Source: Rhodocollybia butyracea (Eukaryota; Basidiomycota; Agaricomycetes; Agaricales; Omphalotaceae). Taken from it: a stretch of 64,000 nt of DNA. Shown piece by piece: positions 56,888-64,000 of this stretch. Where the stretch lies: assembly GCA_015501585.1 (NCBI GenBank), contig JADNRY010000040.1, forward strand, positions 278,627-342,626, written 5' to 3'. Position 1 is the first letter of the stretch, and every line of letters starts with the position of its first letter. The position numbers were made by a program, and so were the translations under genes. The notes under the pieces are model-generated. The model had not been told where the DNA came from. It saw only the letters and a program-made list of their open reading frames with translations, and ran no database searches.

Positions 56888-58123
56888 TGAGTTGTCAAAG
56901 GTGATCCTCCTTTGAATTGTGACTGACTAGCTTTGTGCTAGGACAAGTCTTATTCCACCAGTTATGAACAATAAATAGTTCTGTTTCTAGATTTTACTTC
57001 CTAGAAACCAAGAAGGGCCAAGTGCCAATTCCAACAATGGGACCAAGTGTCCAAACAATAGGCCAAGCGCCTTTCAACAATGGGACCAAATGTCCAAACA
57101 ATGGGACCAAGCGTCCAAACAATAGGCCAAGTGCCTTTCAACAATGGGACCAAATGTCCAAATACTGAGTCAACAATATGACTCAGTGTCATACCTCTCA
57201 CAATAGAGAAGCAGGCAACAACTTTAGTTTTTCTAGATTTAGATCCACTGATGTAACTGAGCAGAGAGAACTGTAAACTAGATTCAGCTTTCACTAAAGT
57301 CTAGAGTGTTCTTCAGAGCAACACACAACGAGGATACCAAGTCCATGAGGAACCAACCTCTAGTAATACAACCCCAACAATGCTAAGTAGAATTCCCACA
57401 TGCATTGAGGAGTAGAGTGAGGAGAGAGACAGATGTAAGTCCAACTCAAACCTGGGGAATGCACATCAGATTGTGCCCCCTTTTATACTATTTTAGATGT
57501 GATTATTAATAGATGGTGTGTACAGTAAGCAAGAGAGATTGAGATGAGTAATGAAAGTAGCCTTAGTAAGTATGTACAGGATATATGTGTAATCATGTTT
57601 GTTGATTTATAATGAGCTTTGGGGAGTATCAGTCATCATTTCAAGTATGATCAGTAAGCCTTTCAGATTTGTTCATAATGATTCAGCAGACTTAATGCTG
57701 ACTGAAGTCATATGTATAAGCCAATCATTTATGTCCATGAACATTATCTAGCAAATAGCCAAGTATGTCTCTATTGAACTAGCACCTCCACTTGTGAACT
57801 TTGTGTGTGTGAATGAAGTTCCCTTGAGTATGCATCAAGTAAGTCTAGCCTCATATTGAGTGATCACCAGTATTTTCTAGGTTATGCACTCGCATAGGAC
57901 TTGGGTTAGAGTACAAAGTGTGGCAAATGCTTATACCATCTACAATGCACTCAGTGGGTACAATAGACTTCCTATTAGCTTTAGCTAACAGTGTGGGACT
58001 CACTATAGCCCTTGGTATCCAATGTACAATACAGATAAGCTTGGAATAGCAATATCTAGCTTATACAGGCCTAGCTAGTAAACCAGCATATCAGCGCGCG
58101 CTCCTCTACAAAAAGTTTCAAGA
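56888..58123. other. Repeat-rich non-coding stretch with a minus-strand TATA box
   Basis: 57020-57165 holds imperfect tandem units of about 20 bp (AACAATGGGACCAAGTGTCC, AACAATAGGCCAAGTGCC). On the minus strand TATAAAAGGGGG (57476-57487) lies upstream of these repeats, reminiscent of an LTR promoter, but no LTR ends were found. The rest to 58123 has no gene. Confidence 0.4.
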
Positions 58124-59707
58124 TCAACAAGAAAATGCCTGAACGATCAACGTACCATCTGTCCAGCGTTCAACCTCAAAGTACTGCAAATTATCATTGC
58201 CTTCCTCGCCATCAACAGCCTGTCGGATTTGCTCCATGCGCGGCCCACATATCTTGTTCAAATCACTGGCCTTGTACCTGTTGAGCGCCGCAACGCCAGT
58301 CACGAAGCCCTTCTTTGTCTTAACACCAACCTGGAAAAATGGTACACCAACTGGCCAATTCTTCACGTGAACTTGATGTTTCCATGCGGAGGCCACAAAA
58401 TTTGCGAAGTTGAGCTTTGGGACATCTCCCTTATCAAAAATACAATCTAAAGGCCCATCAAAAAGAGTTCTGGGTAGCAAGTAAATGATGTGGTGACTTA
58501 CTCAGATCATAGGCGAGGATACGTGGTAGGATAGCACGTAGGCGATCCCGGGGTTCCTTCGTCGTCGCAATGCAGTGTTGGTAGAGCTCTGCAAGTTCTG
58601 ATTCTACCCAACGCTCAACCAGTTGTGCAAGGCTAGAAGAAACAAATGTAAATGTGGAAGGAACGGTAACGAAGGAACATACGCAATTTGTGTACCGATG
58701 TCTTGAGCCTGAGAGCTGCGTGCCGTTTGTAGCCTTGACCTTCTCCAGTGCCTTGGTCCCTACAAAGATGCTGGTTCGGTATTAGGATGCCAGGCATAAC
58801 CACCGATATGGTATCCCGTCTCACGATAGGCTCAATTCGCCTAGATTTGAATGTCAGAAGAACAGCCAAGAGGAGGTATGAGGAGTTACTCACCATCTGT
58901 ACGATTGGCCGCAGAATCTTAGTGGCAATCATGGAACCCCTTCCTTTCGCAATCATATCCCCAATGAGCGCGTCATGATGCTCCCAGTACCAGTTGATTT
59001 GTTCTTCCAGAGCCTCTTCCCGAGCTTCAGGACTATTGAAGTCTTCATCGTCTAGTTTCCCATGAAGGAAGGTATCGAGTTCTTTACGGACCACCCCAGT
59101 CCATTCGGAAACTGGCACTAAAAAAATCGGTCACTCGGGGAAAAGGAAAGAACAAAATGAATCACATACTCTCGACAGGCTTCTTTCGTTCACCGTGGAT
59201 AGAATACCACTGTTGCCATATGTTCCAGTAGGTGACCGCGCGCGTTGAACGTGAATCTCCCCCATCAACATACTTGTAGCATAACTCCACAGGTTTACCA
59301 TATTCACGAGCGATGGCTTCAATCTCCTCATCTTGCTTCGCCATCAGCGCATCCAGACAATCCTTAGCATCCTGTGGCAATGCCCCCCGGCCACCAGGAG
59401 CGGCATTCACTTCCACATCCCTGGGCTCTCGCGCCTTTACATGACCAGTGCGCGACGCTTTCCCTTTGGTCCTTCGTCTTGGTTTTCAACGGCCGGACTG
59501 GAGCTCCTCTTCATCGTCAATGCTAGCGCTAGCTTCTTCATCATTGTTGCTTTCTTCTTCGTCGCGATTTCTGTAGTCATGGTCGTCATGGCTGTCATGG
59601 CTGTCTTCACTTGCTTCCGGATCAACGACCGCCTTCTTGAAAAGTCGGCGGCCACGACGACTATACATTGATTGTGGTGGCGTGCAGGCGGGAGGATGCT
59701 CCTCCAC
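58124..59707 (-). CDS. Unrecognised multi-exon gene of a transposon-associated type
   Basis: The first exon (59707-about 59486) begins MEEHPPACTPPQSMYSRRGR and is followed by an acidic Asp/Ser/His tract (EASEDSHDSHDDHD). 59416-59162 reads DAKDCLDALMAKQDEEIEAI and AREYGKPVELCYKYV. 59118-58890 reads WTGVVRKELDTFLHGKL and EQINWYWEHHDALIGDMI. The 58480-58124 exon reads LNFANFVASAWKHQVHVKNW and GVKTKKGFVTGVAALNRYK and ends VQAFSC. The motif IAREYGKPVE with later WTG and KGR blocks recalls a repetitive gene family of mushroom genomes that travels with DNA transposons. I cannot name a domain. Junctions are plausible but not all resolved. Confidence 0.4.
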
Positions 59708-59745
59708 CTGAGCACGACCGGGTAACTGTGTCCATGTGCTCAGTG

Positions 59746-60180
59746 TACATCAGGAAAAAACACTTCTGACCTAGGCTTTCCAAGGTTCACCTCATGGTGC
59801 AGAGGCTATCCAAGGTGCCCAAGTTACTTTGGCACCCTAGGTTTTGAGGTCAATTCCTATGTCTCTTTATTATATCTTTGAAGTGCCTGTAGGAAGTGTA
59901 GGGTTTGCTTTAAGTGGGCCTCATGTTGCTGTGGTTCTTTAGTTTCTCCAGATATCCTATGTACAGTAGGTCATCTATGTCTCCCAGGGAAGCCCTAGGA
60001 AAGTTGTAGAGAAGCTGTAGAGAAGCCCCAAGAAGTCCCAGGGAAGTCGTAGAGAAGCCCCAAGAAGTCCCAGGGAAGTCGTAGAGAAGCCCCAAGAAGT
60101 CCCAGGGAAGTCGTAGAGAAGCCCCAAGAAGGCCCAGGGAAGTCGTAGAGAAGCCCCGAGAAGCCCCAGGGAAGTGGGAT
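59746..60180. repeat. Fold-back-family end followed by a 32-bp tandem array
   Basis: 59746 starts CATCAGGAAAAAACACTT, matching the fold-back element ends at 47470 and 53372, but no complementary right end is seen. From about 60021 to 60178 a 32-bp unit (starting AGAAGCCCCAAGAAGTCCCA) repeats five times with exact spacing (60021, 60053, 60085, 60117, 60149). Because 32 is not a multiple of 3, the minus-strand translation repeats every 32 residues. Confidence 0.75.
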
Positions 60181-60429
60181 CTTCATAAGTATACCTTTGA
60201 TTATGTATCATGACAAACATCATATTATCAAAATGTGAGCTAAACGTTGTGAGAAGTGCAACACTCTCAAGATAAACCGAAGTGAAAAGCCAGCTACTAT
60301 CTATTGCACAAGACATACACTTTGATTATTTTTACGCAACACCGTACAGCCATATATACAGATATGTACTTGCTAGATAGACCAGCATCTGAGAGCATCT
60401 CATGTGCCAGCCTCAAACGTTTGCCTACC
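60181..60429. other. Spacer without a gene
   Basis: AT-rich, no recognised feature. Confidence 0.3.
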
Positions 60430-61940
60430 ATATTATCTGTGAATTTGAGATGATTTGGCTGACAATTGTCCCCAAGATTGACCTGGCAAAAATTCCAAAA
60501 TGTGTCGAAGATGCCACAATAAGTGAACCCCACAATCGTACCCGTTAGGCTGGAAATGAACCTGAGAATTGATGAATGCGGGCAGAAAATTATGATGCAA
60601 GTCTAAGACAAACCTCAAAGTGGGGATTGAATATCCACCCACAGTCCACATTATTTTTGAGGTTGATGTCTTGGCCTCGAATACTACCTAAGACTTCTGT
60701 AACCCATAATAAAAGCTAATGGTTCACTTGAACGTTTGAGAGTAGTAGTATGAATGGAATGAAAACGTACCATCATCAACTTAGCGTTCTTCCTAAGGAG
60801 CGGTGGTTTTTTTTCGATTGTTAACACATGTAGGCTTCCAACTGTCATAGATATTGATTCGCTGGTCAAGGAAATCGATATGCGCAGAGTACCAATGGTG
60901 CTTATCGTTGATAGGAATGAAGACACTATCCCAGTCCCTGAGCTCCTGCGATAGCTACAAAAAACACTGAGAGTTCATACAAACACCTGGGACAAAAAGC
61001 ACTTACTATGGCTTTACGACACCACTTAGAGATCATTTCCTCGTCTGTTTTGTGTCAGGATTCCATCCTCCGGGGGAACAAAGTCATTTGACATAAAAAG
61101 GCACTTAGAAGCGAAAAATGAGGAGAGCCCAAGAGTAGTGCCAGATTCAGTGCACCACTTGCCAACAAAATAGTTGACAACTTTGTCATTGATCCAACGG
61201 TTAATGCCAAGCGTCTGAAAGTTGGAGAGCTGAACGTGGCTAAACTTGGAGGTGATTATTTCAGGGCTGTAGGATGACTAGGACAATTGAGACAAGGGAT
61301 GAGAGAAACAGCATGTCACATACCAGTCCAGCAAAACTCTTAGCCTGGCCTCTGCCTCCTCCGGATATTCATCGAGGCCTTTCCACAAAGCATTTTCTAT
61401 GGCTATCCTTTTTCCTACTAATACACCCACGCAGAGTCTTCAAATTACAAAGGGCGCGTAGAGCAGTGTTATCAGAAGGGATGGTGTGGTGGTACTTTAG
61501 GCGACGATTAAGGGAGGCCTCAACGCGGGTCGCCATGGCAAGAATCCTGACGGTTTCGTGTAGTTGGGTCATTGAAACGTTGAGTCTGGGTAGAATCGAC
61601 TATTGGATGCGGACGGTATTGTAAAAGTCGAGTCGACAAGAGCATCGAGTTGGTCGATAGTTGTCAGATTGAAGAGTTGCTGAAGGGAGAGAGATGGAAA
61701 AAAAGTCTTGCAGTCTTTTATGATATTGACTATATCTCGAAGGACTGGTAGTGTACAACTTCGACTGGGTCCAAACGGTTCAAAGTTGGCAGGCAGACAA
61801 TTTTTGTGAGATTTCGCGAGTCGGGAAAATGAAGGCAAATTTTGATACATTGTTCTATTTGCTTTCAGGTTTGAGCACTGAGGAGGAAACTCTGAGAACT
61901 CACTTTGTGGTAGATACAGACATTGCTTAAAATGACTCAT
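60430..61940 (-). pseudogene. Ulp1-like (C48) SUMO protease gene, probably broken
   Basis: The N-terminal part (61940-61369) reads LPQSEFSEFPPQCSNLKANR and later RMTQLHETVRILAMATRVE, likely helical. The protease domain reads FQTLGINRWINDKVVNYFVG (about 61210), ISKWCRKAI (about 61030), VFIPINDKHHWYSAHIDF (about 60920), INIYDSW and, about 200 bp on, QPNGYDCGVHLLWHLRHIL. This gives the Ulp1 His (HHWY), Asp (YDSW) and Cys (YDCG). Ulp1 enzymes cut SUMO; relatives also occur as passenger genes in fungal and plant DNA transposons. A TGA between GILTQNRRGN and the ISKWC block lies one frame off, and a stop follows in the KKTTAP segment, so the reading frame is broken unless unseen introns correct it. 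Confidence 0.7.
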
Positions 61941-62296
61941 CTAGCAGCGTTAATTATTGCCGGAATTTTGCCGGAAAATGAACGTGAATCGTAAATCGTT
62001 AAATTGTAAATCGAGAGGTCATCTTCCAACACGGATATCTCACAATGGTCTGGATAGTATCATCTAAGTCCTTTGTTTAAGCTGCAGAATATATAGTACT
62101 AGGACACAAATCCGAAATATCAGAGAAAAAGTAGAACTAGATGATATAACTGTTGTCTCTCCAATTTATTGAACAGAAAATGCAAACAATTAAAATGAAG
62201 GAGTTTCAAAAACGAAGGCAAAAGAGAAGCGCAAGTGGTAGGAGATGTAGATAATCTCCAGAACAATAAAGCGGGAGGCTGAAGTCACAGTAAGCA
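61941..62296. other. Intergenic, no feature seen
   Basis: AT-rich spacer between the Ulp1-like and FunK1 genes. Confidence 0.3.
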
Positions 62297-62299
62297 TTG

Positions 62300-64000
62300 A
62301 CACCACTGATTCATTCCCCACTATCCTTCTTCATCCACCCAAATCGTTATTATCCCCAGGGATCTGGGCTTCACCAAAGGCAGGAGCAAGCATCTGTCCC
62401 CCTTGCATGCAGCGCGACCACTAGCTTCCTTGGAGTCTTCCTTGGAGTCAATGTCATAGTACTCTGTTCTGGTGGTAAGAAACTGCTCATATTCTGCACC
62501 GATCTTCAACTTCTTGCATATAACCTCGGTACTCTGAAACTGGGTAGCCATCTCCTGCTCAGCCCAGTCAGGAGAAGTCGCCCTCCATGACTCATCCCTC
62601 AAAGCGTTGCTAAAGCAAGTAATCATATATTCATGGCTTTCCAAATTTCGCTCGGCAGTGAGGAGCTCGGGACTGAACATGACGTTTAAGTCTTCCGGGG
62701 GGCAATATAGGACACAAACAGCAATGACTATTTCATTTATGAGTTTTCTGGAAATGCAGTGTGTTCCAGCCCCAAAGAATGCGTCCGGGGCCGATGGTGT
62801 CTCTCTTGCCGGTAGCTACTTCTCTGAAGGCATTGAGAGCCCCAGTCCACGAGAACTTATTGTTTCGGTAGGCCTGCATGTGAATCGAAGTCAAGGGAGC
62901 GGATGCATAGCGGTTGGCCATGAACAACATGACATAAAAGAACGACTCGAGGTCATCACAAACTTGGTGGGGGGAATCTGGGTCCTCTAAAAGTTTAATG
63001 GACATGAATTGCCATGTGCCCTGACAGGATATTGAGGATCTTCAAACAGAGGGAGAAGAAGGGTAACTCACAGTTCTTTCCGTTGTTCTCGCCGCCGGGG
63101 TATCCCAGTGACTTTTATCGAACGTTCCCAGTCAATAAGGTACCCGCGACTTTTGAAGAAGATGATGTTCCCGGAGGAAATATCTCTGTGGAGCACACCC
63201 GCTTTGCGGTATGCTTTGTAATGAGCTATAGTCATTATTTAACACATATGTTCTAAGATAGGGGGTGGTTCACTGTACCTTGGAGTGCATCAGAAATAAT
63301 CTGCGCAAACTGATGCATTGATATACACTTGGTGAGTGGCTCCCCGACAACGTCAAGCACTAGACGGAAGTGGACAATTTTGATTCCGAGAACTTCGGTC
63401 TGCTGAAAACGGCCAGCTATGTCTTCTCCTGCCAGGGCATGAGGGACATGAGAAACCCCTTTGCACTCCAGAGCCTTGTAGGTTTTGTATTTGGAGTCAT
63501 ATTTCCAATTCCTCCAGAAGTCTTTCAGAAGCACGAGGCGCCAGTTCTCATGGTCAAATGCTACAAAGCAGCGTGTGCCTTGTCCTACGGGGTACAAGTG
63601 TGTGGTAGTGAAGGGTTGGTAGACATAGAGGGTACACAGGTTGACAACTACTCTATAAACCACATCCACCTCCCCGTAAAAGCGTTTATGCAAGGCTTTT
63701 TAAGTTCGGATTCCCTCGCAAGCCTGCCATCAAGACCTGGAAAACTTGATCGTAAATTGGATCGCAGGAAAGAACAGGTTCCATGGTCACATCATGGCCA
63801 CGATCAGCGGGGCTGCTGTGAGTCAGACGCCAAAGGAACTCGTGAAGGTAAGGCATGGTAGTATGATTAAATGGATCTGTGTACTGCGTGCCTGCGCGTG
63901 AATGGCAAAAAAGACGACACTGGTCTCCGAGTATAAAGAACAGGAATACACGGGTCCTTTGCTGCGCAGCCTGAATAGCATTGAGATAGAGGGTAATTTG
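62300..64000 (-). CDS. FunK1-type fungal protein kinase, 5' end beyond the window
   Basis: Minus strand, entering from the right edge. 64000-63720 reads RTRVFLFFILGDQCRLFCH, THSSPADRGHDVTME and PVLSCDP, the FunK1 N-terminal texture. 63600-63255 reads VLGIKIVHFRLVLDVVGEPL and ISMHQFAQIISDAL. After an intron comes YKAYRKAGVLHRDISSGNII with the catalytic HRD, then GYLIDWERSI, the FunK1 version of DFG. After the next intron come GTWQFMSIKLL and QVCDDLESFFYVMLF. C-terminal exons run on to about 62300. FunK1 kinases are expanded in mushroom-forming fungi; substrates are mostly unknown. The junction after RREQRKEL does not give the expected frame with the visible GTGAGT and GTCAG sites, so a 1-base defect or another intron is possible. 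Confidence 0.8.

Noticed and set aside
60021..60178. CRISPR-like or coding repeat protein
   Set aside because: Units are head-to-tail without spacers, and a 32-bp period shifts the frame in every unit.

Overview
The window looks like repeat-rich, gene-poor sequence from a mushroom-forming basidiomycete (Agaricomycetes). Pointers are short introns of about 40-70 nt, multi-pass proteins resembling the DUF6533 family, a FunK1-type fungal kinase, a small 8-cysteine hydrophobin-like secreted protein, Tnp2/CMC-type transposases with CACTATG ends, and Ty1/copia and gypsy retroelements. All calls come from reading the sequence; no database search was possible.

Layout. 1-3121: 3' part of a decayed copia element with its LTR. 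3.1-9.8 kb: mostly unrecognised sequence with a TA-rich repeat and a Ser/Pro-rich ORF. 9.8-16.2 kb: a tandem family of DUF6533-like membrane-protein genes on the minus strand (three copies plus a fragment), with a 130-bp MITE candidate. 16.7-22.9 kb: a CACTA element with both ends, a frameshifted transposase gene and a divergent second gene. 22.9-24.25 kb: a non-autonomous TIR element abutting it. 24.3-27.2 kb: a second, truncated CMC-type gene. 28.0-30.55 kb: an internally deleted gypsy-type element with both LTRs and a target duplication. 30.6-32.5 kb: a gene with an unrecognised N-terminus and a Lys/Glu- then Ser/Asp/Asn-rich tail. 32.6-46.2 kb: a segmentally duplicated block holding three copies of the hydrophobin-like gene (one intact, one frame-shifted, one remnant). 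It is split by a young full-length copia element (33155-38322, LTRs that read as identical), contains a solo copia LTR (44959-45379), and holds two decayed housekeeping gene copies (amidophosphoribosyltransferase ADE4 and a metaxin/SAM37-like gene).

47.5-54.4 kb: a mosaic of small elements. There are three long perfect-looking inverted-repeat (fold-back) elements, an unrecognised divergent gene pair, a hAT-like element inside one of them, and a fragment of a basidiomycete repeat protein that may be TET/JBP-like. Most striking is an array of eight hairpins at 54014-54327 that share a 12-nt loop while their stems differ and co-vary. 55.3-60.2 kb: arrays of short tandem repeats and a transposon-type multi-exon gene. 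60.4-61.9 kb: an Ulp1-like SUMO protease gene. 62.3-64.0 kb: a FunK1 kinase gene running off the right edge.

The genes do not form a pathway. The logic of the window is mobile-element activity, gene duplication and decay. Several frame breaks fall in homopolymer runs, so some could be sequencing errors rather than real mutations.
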